Source: Planctomycetes bacterium UBA1146 (GTDB taxonomy: Bacteria > Planctomycetota > UBA8108 > UBA1146). From it: 44,676 nucleotides of DNA. Below are positions 26,174 through 34,789 of the stretch, in pieces; within the stretch, counting starts at the first letter, position 1; every line of letters starts with the position of its first letter. Location: positions 85,003 through 129,678 of the forward strand of contig DCAA01000029.1 in NCBI GenBank assembly GCA_002311345.1, written 5' to 3'. The position numbers and the translations under genes are program-made. The notes below the pieces were generated by a model. It ran no database searches and was not told the DNA's origin. It saw only the letters and a program-made list of their open reading frames with translations.

Positions 26174-26202
26174 TTGACCTGGAAGACGAGGGGCTCTATA
26201 CC
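26174..26202 (+). promoter_or_regulatory. Probable sigma70-type promoter of the small gene at 26223
   Basis: TTGACC (26174-26179) and TATACC (26197-26202) are separated by 17 bases, matching consensus at five and four of six positions. The predicted start lies about 15 bases before the TTG start codon. It points away from the glyS promoter, so the region is a compact divergent promoter pair. Confidence 0.65.
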
Positions 26203-26222
26203 GGGATTGGAGGGAGGGGCCT

Positions 26223-26510
26223 TTGTCGGTACTCACTGAAGAACGACTGATCCAGTTCTTGAAGGAGACGATCGAGATCGAGCGCGATTGTCTGGATCGC
26301 ATCATTGCCGAGGGCACCCATCCGGCCCCTGACGATATCCTGGCCAGATACAGGGATCTGATTCAATCGATCCAGAAAGAGCAGGACAACGAACCTTCAC
26401 TCAATGAGGAGTGCTGGGGCTGGATCTGGGAGATCAAGGAAGGGATGAACCTGATCCAGCTCTATGGACGGCTGGCGTGGTTGAATCTTCAATTGCTCGA
26501 ATTGCTTTGA
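26223..26510 (+). CDS. Small helical protein of unknown function
   Basis: The 95-residue product is predicted to be almost entirely helical, acidic and soluble, with several tryptophans in a WGWIWEIKEGM stretch near residues 65-75 and a leucine-rich C-terminus. No family is recognised. The start is TTG at 26223 with a purine-rich GGAGGGAGGGG site immediately upstream, and a good promoter (26174-26202) points at it; these argue that it is real. It ends six bases from the convergent argS stop. Confidence 0.65.
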   Translation: MSVLTEERLIQFLKETIEIERDCLDRIIAEGTHPAPDDILARYRDLIQSIQKEQDNEPSLNEECWGWIWEIKEGMNLIQLYGRLAWLNLQLLELL

Positions 26511-26516
26511 ACCGGA

Positions 26517-28250
26517 TCACATCCGTTCGATCGGCCGGATGCAGAGCAGGTCGAGGCCACTTTTCATGGTAGATCTCAGAACCTCGATCAATGCCAATCG
26601 ATCACCAGAAAGTTGCAGATCTTCACTGATGATTCGGTGTTTGGCGTAATAGGTGTTGAACTCGCTGGCGAGTTCCAGCAGATACTGCGATACCTGTGAG
26701 GGCTCCGCATCACGAGCGGCTCGTAGGATGACATCAGGGAAACGAAGTACTCTCTTCAACAGTATGATCTCGCTGGGTTGATCCAGTCGAGATCCGTCCC
26801 CCGTTTCGATTCCCTGCTCCTGAGCTTTTCTGAGGATGCTGCAGAAACGGACATGCGTGTACTGAAGGTAGGGGCCGGTCTCACCGTCGAATGAGAGAAT
26901 CTTGTCCAGATCAAAATTTACGTCTTTTCGTCGTGCGGCTTTCATATCACTGAAGACGACTGCGCCGACACCCACCGCCTCGGAGATTTCATCCAGTTCT
27001 TGATCGGGTAAGTCGGGGTTCTTCTCTTTGACGATATTGGCGGCAAGTTCGACCGCCTGATCAAGGACTTCCTCCAGAAGAACCACCTGGCCGCCCCTGG
27101 TTTTCCCCTTCTTCCAGTTACCCTCTATATTGAGTCTCATGATCCCGAATTCGGTATGCTCGAGATCATCGGCCCAGTCATATCCGAGCATCTTGAGGAC
27201 CTCGAAAAGTTGACGGAAATGCAAACCCTGTCCGGCATCTACAACGTACAGACAGCGCTGAAATGCCACCTGATGATACCTCTCGATGGCACTGGCCAGA
27301 TCACGGGTGCTGTAGAGGGTGGCTCCATCCTGCTTGCGGATCAACATCGGTGGAATGTCGTCGGATAGCCTCACAATTTCGGCCCCTTCGCTCAACTCGA
27401 GGAGGCCCGATTCTGTCAGTTGCTCGACGACATCAACCATACCCTGTTGATAGTGCGACTCCCCTATGACCCGGTCGAAATGGACACCGAGACGATCATA
27501 GACCAGGTTGAATCTAGCCAGTGAGACGTTGCGGATCCTTTCCCAACGCGCACGAGCCTGTGGATCGCCATCCTCGAGTTTCTTGAACCATTTCCTGGCG
27601 ATATCTTCCAGTTCCGGGTTTTCTTTGGTGGCCTCGTTGAAGGCGACGTAGAGGGAATTGAGATCAGATATCGCATCGGTTCGTTCTTCTAGAGCTGGGG
27701 AATCGAGATCATCTCGTTCTTTGAACAGCTCCCATGCGGCGAGTAATTTTCCAAATGTAGTTCCCCAGTCGCCGAGATGATTCCAGCTGGTGACTGAAAA
27801 TCCTGCACATCGCAACAGGTTGGTTATCGACTGCCCGAGCATCGTCGAACGCATGTGGTGAACGGCAAGATGTTTGGCGATATTCGGCGAGGAGTACTCG
27901 ACGAGGACAGTAATTCCTTGACCGACCTCACTGCTGCCCCACACTTCGGTTTGATCCAGTACTTGGGCCAGGGCTTGGCGGGAAAATTTGTCGGCTTGAA
28001 ATTTGAAATTCAGATATGGACCTGCTGGCGAAACACTCTCGACCCAGGGTATGTCCCAGGTTTTTCCAGCAAGTCGTTCGGCAGTGGCGGTAGGAGCTTC
28101 CGCGAGCGCCTTGGCCAGCAGGAAACATGGTAGCGACAGGTCCCCGAGATCAGCGGAAGGAGGATCACAGATGTGGTCGGCGAGATCTGGGACCTCGACA
28201 TCGAGATACTTCTGGGCATGATCTGCGATCTGAACATTGAATTGACGCAA
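26517..28250 (-). CDS. argS: Arginyl-tRNA synthetase
   Basis: This class I enzyme attaches arginine to tRNA-Arg. The ~577-residue product has an N-terminal Add1-like domain (1-100), the catalytic core with YSSPNIAKHLAVHHMRST (about 119-136), NHLGDWGTTFGK, DGATLYSTRDLAS, and a C-terminal DALR anticodon-binding domain with QYTHVRFCSIL near 470-480. The usual HVGH signature reads A129-V-H131-H132: the first histidine is alanine and the glycine is histidine, while the last histidine is kept. As I recall, a subset of bacterial ArgRS have a similar AxHH form. The start at TTG 28250 is chosen because GGAAAGGG precedes it; 28274 is the longest option and has no such site. Confidence 0.95.
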   Translation of the reverse strand: MRQFNVQIADHAQKYLDVEVPDLADHICDPPSADLGDLSLPCFLLAKALAEAPTATAERLAGKTWDIPWVESVSPAGPYLNFKFQADKFSRQALAQVLDQTEVWGSSEVGQGITVLVEYSSPNIAKHLAVHHMRSTMLGQSITNLLRCAGFSVTSWNHLGDWGTTFGKLLAAWELFKERDDLDSPALEERTDAISDLNSLYVAFNEATKENPELEDIARKWFKKLEDGDPQARARWERIRNVSLARFNLVYDRLGVHFDRVIGESHYQQGMVDVVEQLTESGLLELSEGAEIVRLSDDIPPMLIRKQDGATLYSTRDLASAIERYHQVAFQRCLYVVDAGQGLHFRQLFEVLKMLGYDWADDLEHTEFGIMRLNIEGNWKKGKTRGGQVVLLEEVLDQAVELAANIVKEKNPDLPDQELDEISEAVGVGAVVFSDMKAARRKDVNFDLDKILSFDGETGPYLQYTHVRFCSILRKAQEQGIETGDGSRLDQPSEIILLKRVLRFPDVILRAARDAEPSQVSQYLLELASEFNTYYAKHRIISEDLQLSGDRLALIEVLRSTMKSGLDLLCIRPIERM

Positions 28251-28300
28251 AGGAGGCCCTTTCCTGGACAACAAAGGTGTCGAGTGGTGACCGGCTGCAT

Positions 28301-28328
28301 TTTATAGTGGAGGTGAGGCGTAGTTCAA
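28301..28328 (-). promoter_or_regulatory. Probable sigma70-type promoter of argS
   Basis: On the minus strand, TTGAAC (28323-28328) and TATAAA (28301-28306) are separated by 16 bases. The -10 matches consensus at five of six positions. The predicted leader to the argS start is about 45 bases. A GTGAGG/CCTCAC inverted repeat overlaps the -35 region and might be an operator. Confidence 0.6.
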
Positions 28329-28385
28329 AGTCCTCACGCTGAGGAAACGCAATAAATCGCTCATGGAGAAGACAAGGAGATAGAT

Positions 28386-28703
28386 GTGAAACAGATCATT
28401 ACAGGTTCTGTCGCCACAATAGCGATCATGGGGCTGTTCTGGAGCGCACTGGTGGCATTTGAGATCACTGGACCTGCCCCTACCGCCGGTGAGATCGCAT
28501 CAGCCCAATCGGCCAAGCAACCAAAATGGAGATACACCGAAGCGGGCACCATCCCGACCGAATTCGGTGAATTGATCCAGGTGAACGGTACTTCCGGCAA
28601 TTACACTCTGGTGTTTCAGGATACCGACAAGGTCATCCGGCTGGTGGATCTACGCGGCGGAAAAATTCCACCCAGAGCGATTTCCATCCAGAGAAAGTAC
28701 TAG
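28386..28703 (+). CDS. Small exported protein of unknown function
   Basis: The 105-residue product has one N-terminal hydrophobic segment (about 8-26), either an uncleaved anchor or a signal peptide, and a small soluble domain of about 65 residues with beta-strand character (YTLVFQDTDKVIRLVDLRGG). The GTG start at 28386 has AAGGAG seven bases upstream, a strong site. It is divergent from argS. No family is recognised. Confidence 0.75.
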   Translation: MKQIITGSVATIAIMGLFWSALVAFEITGPAPTAGEIASAQSAKQPKWRYTEAGTIPTEFGELIQVNGTSGNYTLVFQDTDKVIRLVDLRGGKIPPRAISIQRKY

Positions 28704-29052
28704 AGCAGCGAGGGATAACCTGCGAATCACGGATCTTCTGGCGAGACGATCCCTGTTGTTGTTGGTACGAAGCGAGCACTGACTCGCTCCTGATTCGCAG
28801 GATCCCCTGGAGAGAAAGGTATCGACCCCTCTGCCAGCCGCGACTGTCCTTTCCATTGCAGGCCCACCCTGGTGGTTGCTCCAGGGTGAAGATCTGAGAA
28901 AGTCATGGACGAGCAATCGTCATGCCAATGAAGGCATGGTAGTTCCCCACGGTTCGGTGGTTTGCTGTTGCGGTTTGGCCCCTCGATGACCGACTTCGGG
29001 GTTGCGGTCGTCACTCGTCCGTTTCCGGAGACCAGAGAAGGATCTTCATTTC
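28704..29052 (+). other. Hairpin-rich 349-base spacer before mazG, possible structured RNA
   Basis: No supportable gene lies here. The stretch is unusually rich in inverted repeats: an 11-bp perfect pair CCTGCGAATCA (28719-28729) with TGATTCGCAGG (28791-28801) that encloses two smaller hairpins, GGATC/GATCC (28731-28752) and AGCGAG/CTCGCT (28771-28788). Further on are an 8-bp stem CACCCTGG/CCAGGGTG with an 8-base loop (28865-28888) and a 6-bp stem CATGCC/GGCATG (28921-28938). None is followed by a T-run on either strand. It may be a small RNA, a mazG leader, or chance. A 95-codon minus-strand frame (28727-29014) overlaps it but is weakly supported. Confidence 0.4.
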
Positions 29053-29886
29053 ATGTCAGAGTCCCCCATGTCCGAAGATGCCAGCGAAACGGAAGTCCCC
29101 ATGGAACAGATGTCTCGTCTCAAGAAGATCATCGATCAGTTGAGATCCCCCGGAGGCTGTCCGTGGGACCTCGAGCAGACCGCAGATACTTTGCGACCAT
29201 TCCTGCTGGAGGAAGCCCATGAGGTTGCCGAGGCGATCAGTTCGGGAGACCCGGATCAGATTTGCGAAGAACTTGGTGATCTGCTGATGAACATCTACCT
29301 GCAGGCGAGGATCGCGGAGGAGTCAGGATCATTCTCGCTCGAGGATGTGGCCCGCGAAATTTCCGAAAAGTTGATTCGCCGGCATCCCCACGTCTTCGGC
29401 ACAAGTAACGCCAAAAACGCGGATGAGGTGCGCGAGAACTGGGAACGGATCAAACGACAAGAAAAGGGCGAGGCTGGTGATAAGCCTTCAACGATCAGGA
29501 ACCTGCCGGCCTCCTTGCCGGCCTTGCTCCGGGCGGACAGGATTGGAAAGATGGTGGCGGAAGTGGGGTTCGACTGGCCTGAGCCGCGGGGTGCTATAGA
29601 CAAGGTGGTAGAAGAACTCGACGAATTGAAAATCGCGATCGATTCAGGGACAGAAGACCAGTGCTACCATGAGGTGGGAGATCTGCTTTTTTCAGTATCG
29701 AGTGTCTGTCGAAAACTCGGTATCGATGGAGAACAAGCGTTGCTTGATTCTCTCGCCAGGTTCAAGAGTAGATTTGCTCATGTAGACCGGCGACTCGAAC
29801 CGGGTCAGGAGGTCGACCTGGCTCGACTGGAAGAGTGGTACCAGGAGGGCAAATTGCTGGAAGATACCGACGAGGAGTCTAGTTGA
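29053..29886 (+). CDS. mazG: Nucleoside triphosphate pyrophosphohydrolase MazG
   Basis: MazG hydrolyses (d)NTPs to monophosphates and pyrophosphate, a housecleaning and stress role. The 277-residue product has two MazG domains. The first (about 18-125) shows CPWDLEQTADTLRPFLLEEAHEVAEAI, EELGDLLMNIYLQARIAEE and RRHPHVFG. The second (about 155-255) shows a diverged copy with VVEELDELKIAI and EVGDLLFSVSSVCRKLG. The ATG at 29053 is chosen; AAGGA lies about 11 bases upstream, and the longer frame to 29002 reads as noncoding. The stop overlaps the MoxR start (TGATG). Confidence 0.95.
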   Translation: MSESPMSEDASETEVPMEQMSRLKKIIDQLRSPGGCPWDLEQTADTLRPFLLEEAHEVAEAISSGDPDQICEELGDLLMNIYLQARIAEESGSFSLEDVAREISEKLIRRHPHVFGTSNAKNADEVRENWERIKRQEKGEAGDKPSTIRNLPASLPALLRADRIGKMVAEVGFDWPEPRGAIDKVVEELDELKIAIDSGTEDQCYHEVGDLLFSVSSVCRKLGIDGEQALLDSLARFKSRFAHVDRRLEPGQEVDLARLEEWYQEGKLLEDTDEESS

Positions 29887-30965
29887 TGGACGCAGAGTAC
29901 CAGGGCATTCGCCACCTCCGAGACCGCGTGATGGTGGGACTTTCCGAACGCATCGTCGGACAAAAGGCAGTTGTCGAGGAACTTCTGACAGCGTTTTTTG
30001 CCGGCGGCCACATCCTGGTCATCGGTGTTCCAGGCCTGGCAAAGACGTTGCTCGTGCGGACCCTATCAGAACTTCTCGATCTTCGTTTCAGTCGTGTTCA
30101 GTTCACTCCTGACCTGATGCCCCAGGACATCACTGGTACAACCATCCTCTCCTCGGACGAAGAGCAGGGTGAACGCAGTTTCCGGTTTCGTGAGGGACCC
30201 ATTTTCGCAAACCTGTTACTGGCAGATGAGATCAACCGCACCCCGCCCAAGACGCAGGCAGCACTGCTGGAGGCGATGGAGGAGGGCCAGGTCTCGGTGA
30301 TGGGACAGAGGCACTCGCTTCCCGATCCATTCTTCGTGATGGCAACTCAGAATCCGCTCGAGTTGGAGGGAACTTATCCGCTTCCCATCACTCAACTCGA
30401 TCGATTTACCTTCCAGGTGGCACTGGATTATCCTCAGGCCCATGAAGAACTGGATGTGGTATCGATGACCACTTCCCACCTCCAGGGTCCTCTGGATCCG
30501 GTGATTCCCCGGGCCTGGGTGACGGAAGCCCTGAATGAGGTGCAGCAGATCGTGATTCCGGATCACCTGCTCGAGCGAGCGACCCGGATCGTTCGAGCGA
30601 CGAGGCCAGGCGAGGACGACGCACCCGAGATCGCTACCGAGTTACTCTCACACGGTGCCGGTCCTCGTGGAGTTCAGGCGGTCCTGACCACCTCCAGGGC
30701 CTGCGCTGCTCTCGATGGAAGGGATACGGTTTCTGATGACGACCTGAACACGGTCCTGTTTCCGGCGATTCGACATCGATTAGGACTCAGTGTCCACGCT
30801 GAAGCTGAAGGGCTGAGTCCGGACGAGGTATTGTTCAAGATTTTGTCTGCGATAGGAGACCGGGTCGAAGAGTCCACGTCATCGACCAATTCGGAGGTGG
30901 GAAACATACGCAGATGGTTAGGGCAACTAGCTGAAACCACACCACTCTTCCGCAAGAAATCCTAG
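29886..30965 (+). CDS. MoxR-family AAA+ ATPase
   Basis: MoxR ATPases act as chaperones that mature or activate partner proteins, usually vWA-domain proteins encoded next door. The 359-residue product has Walker A G47-V-P-G-L-A-K53-T, Walker B LLLADEINRTPPKTQAALLEAMEE, sensor 1 MATQNPLELEGTYPLP with LDRF, and a C-terminal lid domain. The usual following genes (DUF58, vWA, transglutaminase-like) are absent; a convergent kinase gene ends three bases away. The ATG at 29886 overlaps the mazG stop; TTG at 29883 is also possible. The last ~25 residues are Ser/Thr-rich. Confidence 0.94.
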   Translation: MDAEYQGIRHLRDRVMVGLSERIVGQKAVVEELLTAFFAGGHILVIGVPGLAKTLLVRTLSELLDLRFSRVQFTPDLMPQDITGTTILSSDEEQGERSFRFREGPIFANLLLADEINRTPPKTQAALLEAMEEGQVSVMGQRHSLPDPFFVMATQNPLELEGTYPLPITQLDRFTFQVALDYPQAHEELDVVSMTTSHLQGPLDPVIPRAWVTEALNEVQQIVIPDHLLERATRIVRATRPGEDDAPEIATELLSHGAGPRGVQAVLTTSRACAALDGRDTVSDDDLNTVLFPAIRHRLGLSVHAEAEGLSPDEVLFKILSAIGDRVEESTSSTNSEVGNIRRWLGQLAETTPLFRKKS

Positions 30966-30968
30966 CCG

Positions 30969-33215
30969 TTACCGATTCGAGGCCACGAACGAAATGACGT
31001 CACGCGCACTCTTCGAATCGTATCCATATTTATTCATCATCTTCTCGAGAGTATTTTCAACTCCAGCAATTTCCTCGTCGGTCAATGTTTTTCGTTCATC
31101 GGTGAAATACTGGAGAATGTTATTTTGCAAACTATCGAGGGTCGATTCTCTCTCGCGCCAGAACGAATGTTTGAGTTTTCGATAAATCTCGGGGAACACA
31201 TCCTGGTAGTCGAGCGGCTGATCGGGATTCTCGGTAGCATAGGCCCCAATTCTGCCCATCAGATCGGATCTGTATTCAGGGATGCTATGACTGATACTGA
31301 GAAGTTGTTCAACGCGTGCCATCAGATCCTGTGAAGGTTCCTGGTATTTTCCCGTAATTTCAGACCAGTACTTCTGACCGCTATTGAAGGATTTGATGTG
31401 CTGGAAATATTCGACAAAAACTCGATCAAACTCACCTTCTTCGACGATTCCTATGCTCTCAAAGACCTCCTGACGAACAATTCCTAGATAATGTTTTTTG
31501 ACATCTCCGATGAACTGAGCGTTGTCGTGGTAACCGTTGTCGGTAGAGACTCTCAGAAATTCGTGAATACTCGTTTCTTTGACAAGAAGTTCAAGCTCGG
31601 GGAATATCGCCAGGGGCGAAAGACTGTTCCACGAATGATTTTCTGCTGCGGTGGCAATCAGCGTCATCATGTCGCGGGGTGAAACACCTCGTCTCCCTTC
31701 ATACTCGGCGCCGTAGATGCCCTCGAACTCCCCCTCTGACTCATCATGCTCTTGACGAAGAGCCAGGATGTTCTGTTGCAGCAGTTTTCTTTGATCGTCT
31801 TTGATGTCAAAAGCAACCTCACCATGGTCGTAGAGCAGGGCTTTTTGCAACGGGGCCAATCGGGCAACTGCGGGTGCCAGTTCAGCTGAATGGTTACTTG
31901 GGGAGGGTCTTCGCAGGCGAGTGAGGACCGCCCACAGCGCAGCCATTTCTGCTGTGTGAGGCGCTACAGAGCCTCCCGAGGCGTGTCGCATGATATGGCG
32001 CTGGTATAACTCCTCTTCCCGGGAGTACTCCAGCAGGTAAGGAACACGAACCAGAGCGAGGCGACCCTTGAAAGAAGAGAAGTCGGGAGTTTTCTTGAAC
32101 AGGTTGAGTTGTTTTTCGTTTGCGGTCCCGGTGAGAACCACATCCAGATGCGCTCGGTAATTCGGTATCTGGATTGTTCCCTTCTCGGAAGTCGTGAGCA
32201 GATATTTGTTGGTTTCAGGAGGCCTTTTCAGGAAGTCCGAGTACTCGCAAAGGCCCCTGTTAGCGTCTACCAGTTCACCCTCTATCTCGAACAAGGACAT
32301 CCCCTGGAGGATTGCCGGCAAGGAGGCCCCTTCGTGAGACATCGGTTTGGTCTGGGCGTCGATATTGCCCTGGGGTTCGATGCTGACACAGCCGATACGA
32401 TAGCGTCTGGAGTGGAAGAAGCGTTCAACCTGAATGTGCCGCACCACTTCTAGCCAATCTCCCTGGTGCGTTGACAGTAACGCTTCGTAAATCCACTTGT
32501 TCTTCTGGCTAAGGTCCCCATGGATGGCCCAGCTATAATTGAAGTGGTCCTTCTGGGTGAGATCCGGATGCCTCTCGAGAGCTTCCTCGATCAGATCTTT
32601 GCGTTCTCGTCTGGGAATGAGAAACAGAGGAGAATCTTTGAGTTCGCACCGGATGACGCACCGGATAGCTTTTTCCTTGAGGAAGGCGTAAGAACCGGAT
32701 TGGTCGTCAGAATCTTCTTCGAAACCGATCCGCCCACCTTCGATGGACTTCTCCGGGAAGACCCAGTTGAAGCGATAGAGGGCGCCTTCCGGACTGATGC
32801 TGTAGTCGGTCATTCCGTGCATGATCGCCTGGACGGTTGTCGATTTAGACGATCCGTTGGGACCATGGAGGAGGATGAGACGGTCTGCTTGACCGTTGCG
32901 GGCAAACTGCCTCAACTTGTTGTAAATAGCATTCTGTACCGGTTCTTGAGCAATAAGTGAATCTTCGGAACGCGCGAATTCGAGATCGAAGAAGTTCCAG
33001 CGTCTATCGACAATCCCAGTCCGCTGAACGTCCTCATAACCATAATGCTCGAACATATCACACAGGTATCGTGGTGAGTTGCGCAGGTACGGATAAGGGT
33101 TCGAGAGGAAATTTTCCATGAATCCAGAGAACGTGCGAATCCTCTGTCGCATCTGGAAACGATCGAGAGAAGATCGACGGAAATTATTCAAGAAGTCGAA
33201 ATGATCTGAAGCCAT
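30969..33215 (-). CDS. prkA: PrkA-family AAA ATPase/serine protein kinase
   Basis: The 748-residue protein is of the PrkA/YeaG family. Signatures are a central AAA module with Walker A H117-G-P-N-G-S-S-K124-S-T, a conserved LYRFNWVFP segment, IPRRERKDL, the RGLCEYSDFLKRP stretch and LDVVLTGTANEKQLNLFK. The C-terminal region (about 480-748) corresponds to the PrkA C-terminal kinase-like domain. In enterobacteria and bacilli it acts in stress and sporulation; family members were described as serine kinases and more recently as possible ATP-dependent proteases. It is about 100 residues longer than typical PrkA. The usual partners (YeaH and SpoVR) are not next to it. A TATGAT -10-like hexamer lies at 33267-33272. 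Confidence 0.9.
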   Translation of the reverse strand: MASDHFDFLNNFRRSSLDRFQMRQRIRTFSGFMENFLSNPYPYLRNSPRYLCDMFEHYGYEDVQRTGIVDRRWNFFDLEFARSEDSLIAQEPVQNAIYNKLRQFARNGQADRLILLHGPNGSSKSTTVQAIMHGMTDYSISPEGALYRFNWVFPEKSIEGGRIGFEEDSDDQSGSYAFLKEKAIRCVIRCELKDSPLFLIPRRERKDLIEEALERHPDLTQKDHFNYSWAIHGDLSQKNKWIYEALLSTHQGDWLEVVRHIQVERFFHSRRYRIGCVSIEPQGNIDAQTKPMSHEGASLPAILQGMSLFEIEGELVDANRGLCEYSDFLKRPPETNKYLLTTSEKGTIQIPNYRAHLDVVLTGTANEKQLNLFKKTPDFSSFKGRLALVRVPYLLEYSREEELYQRHIMRHASGGSVAPHTAEMAALWAVLTRLRRPSPSNHSAELAPAVARLAPLQKALLYDHGEVAFDIKDDQRKLLQQNILALRQEHDESEGEFEGIYGAEYEGRRGVSPRDMMTLIATAAENHSWNSLSPLAIFPELELLVKETSIHEFLRVSTDNGYHDNAQFIGDVKKHYLGIVRQEVFESIGIVEEGEFDRVFVEYFQHIKSFNSGQKYWSEITGKYQEPSQDLMARVEQLLSISHSIPEYRSDLMGRIGAYATENPDQPLDYQDVFPEIYRKLKHSFWRERESTLDSLQNNILQYFTDERKTLTDEEIAGVENTLEKMMNKYGYDSKSARDVISFVASNR

Positions 33216-33335
33216 TGGCTACAGCTCTCATCTAGCGGGACGGGCACCTTGTCCGACCTGGTTCAAATCATAACCCAATGACAAAAAAAGTTCACTCGGC
33301 AGGCACTGCAGTGGAAGTGTCTGCAAGCTATTTGA

Positions 33336-34502
33336 TCACTTGTATGCGGGGATACCGGTGATCTCGTGGCCGAGAATCAGGGTGTGAATATCGTGTGTCC
33401 CCTCGTAAGTTATGACCGATTCCAGGTTCAACATGTGGCGCCCAACAGGATATTCGTGAGTGATCCCGTTGGCTCCAAGCAAATCTCTTGCTGACCTGGC
33501 GATTTCAAGGGCCCAGTAGACATTGTTTCTCTTGGCGAGTGAAACATGTTGAGCAGACATCTTACCCGAATCTTTGAGTTGAGAGAGACGGAGATTTAGA
33601 AGTTGTCCCTTCGTGATCTCCGTGAGCATGTCGGCGAGTTTTTTCTGGACCAACTGAAAACTACCGATGGGTTTGTCGAACTGGATCCGGCTGGTGGCAT
33701 ATTTCCTGGCGGTCTCGAAGCAGGCCATCGCGGATCCGATGGCCCCCCAGGCGATTCCAAATCTTGCCTGGGTGAGGCACGAAAGTGGTCCTCCAAGCCC
33801 ATCGGCTCCAGACAAAATATTGTCCTTCGGGATCCTGCAATCCTGGAAGTGAAGTTCGGAGGTTGTGGATGCACGCAGGGAGAACTTCTTCCCCTGCTTG
33901 GTGGTGCTGTATCCAGAAGTCCCCTTGTCGACGAGGAAGCCTCGTATACGCCCATCGAGTTTTGCCCAGACCAACGCAACGTCGGCGACGCATCCGTTGG
34001 TGATCCACATCTTGTTGCCGTTGAGTATGTAACTGTCGCCATCATCGACTGCGCTGGTGATCATCCCCTCCGGATTGGAGCCATGATCGGGCTCGGTGAG
34101 TCCGAAACAACCGATGCTGCGACCGGCCGCCAGTTCGGGAAGGTACTTCTTTTTCTGTTCTTCCGAACCGTATCGATGGATGGGATACATTACCAGGCCA
34201 CCCTGGACGCTGACGAAGGACCTGAGCCCGCTGTCTCCCCGTTCGAGTTCCTGCATGATCAGACCATAAGCAGTGCTGTCGAGACCCGCACAATCGTAAC
34301 CCTCGAGATTGGCTCCGAGCAGCCCGAGTTCACCAAGAGTGGGCACAACCTGGTCGGGGAAGCGATCGTTCATGAAAGAATCTTCGATAACTGGCATGAT
34401 CTGATCGTCGACGAAGTCGCGGACGGTGTCTCGTATCAGTCGTTGTTCTTCCGTCAGCAAATCGTCAAGGATGTAAAAATCAGATCCTTCGAAGTTATCC
34501 AT
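33336..34502 (-). CDS. gcdH: Acyl-CoA dehydrogenase, glutaryl-CoA dehydrogenase type
   Basis: This flavoenzyme oxidises (and in GcdH also decarboxylates) acyl-CoA, here most likely glutaryl-CoA from lysine or tryptophan breakdown. The 388-residue product shows the FAD/substrate segments IGCFGLTEPDHGSNP and MWITNG, and the C-terminal motif YEGTHDIHTLILGHEITG, with catalytic base E367 at the glutaryl-CoA dehydrogenase position. The start at 34502 has AAGGA eight bases upstream; the frame up to 34538 lacks one. It is a single gene, separated from the other beta-oxidation genes at 19581-23131. Confidence 0.9.
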   Translation of the reverse strand: MDNFEGSDFYILDDLLTEEQRLIRDTVRDFVDDQIMPVIEDSFMNDRFPDQVVPTLGELGLLGANLEGYDCAGLDSTAYGLIMQELERGDSGLRSFVSVQGGLVMYPIHRYGSEEQKKKYLPELAAGRSIGCFGLTEPDHGSNPEGMITSAVDDGDSYILNGNKMWITNGCVADVALVWAKLDGRIRGFLVDKGTSGYSTTKQGKKFSLRASTTSELHFQDCRIPKDNILSGADGLGGPLSCLTQARFGIAWGAIGSAMACFETARKYATSRIQFDKPIGSFQLVQKKLADMLTEITKGQLLNLRLSQLKDSGKMSAQHVSLAKRNNVYWALEIARSARDLLGANGITHEYPVGRHMLNLESVITYEGTHDIHTLILGHEITGIPAYK

Positions 34503-34649
34503 CGATAGTCCTTCTCTCGATCCAGGCTTCCGGTTCATTCATCCATGAGGTTAACCACAATTTGGTCCTCCGAGAATTGAATCCAGGAGGTGACGGACAG
34601 CATATCAGATCGTTAGTTCAGCGTACGAGGACAGAAACCAGGCCGGGAT

Positions 34650-34690
34650 CACAAATAGACAGGGGCCGGTGCAGGACAACACCAGCCCCC
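34650..34690 (-). terminator. Intrinsic terminator of the tRNA transcript
   Basis: On the minus strand, GGGGCTGGTG and CACCGGCCCC (34680-34689 with 34662-34671) form a 10-bp stem with one T-G wobble and an 8-base loop, then TGTCTATTTG. It lies just downstream of tRNA-Glu. The T-run is imperfect. Confidence 0.7.
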
Positions 34691-34703
34691 TCCTGTATCA
34701 GAA

Positions 34704-34778
34704 TGACCCCAAGGGGATTCGAACCCCTGTTCTCAGGATGAAAACCTGATGTCCTAGACCTGACTAGACGATGGGGCC
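34704..34778 (-). tRNA. tRNA-Glu (anticodon TTC)
   Basis: The 75-base cloverleaf has acceptor GGCCCCA pairing with TGGGGTC (one G-T pair), D-arm GTCTAGTCAGG, anticodon loop TTTTCAT giving TTC, and T-arm AGGGGTTCGAATCCCCT. The discriminator base is A and CCA is not encoded. It is transcribed together with tRNA-Lys, 11 bases downstream of it. Confidence 0.97.
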
Positions 34779-34789
34779 TGATTTCAAAA

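Noticed and set aside
28727..29014. Minus-strand frame of 95 codons in the spacer before mazG
   Set aside because: The composition is plausible, but there is no ribosome site, no family resemblance, and the region is full of inverted repeats. It cannot be excluded and is named in the spacer entry.
33300..33340. Terminator after the glutaryl-CoA dehydrogenase gene
   Set aside because: An interrupted 4+4-bp stem near 33302-33327 is followed only about ten bases later by seven T residues, so the spacing is too long for a confident call.
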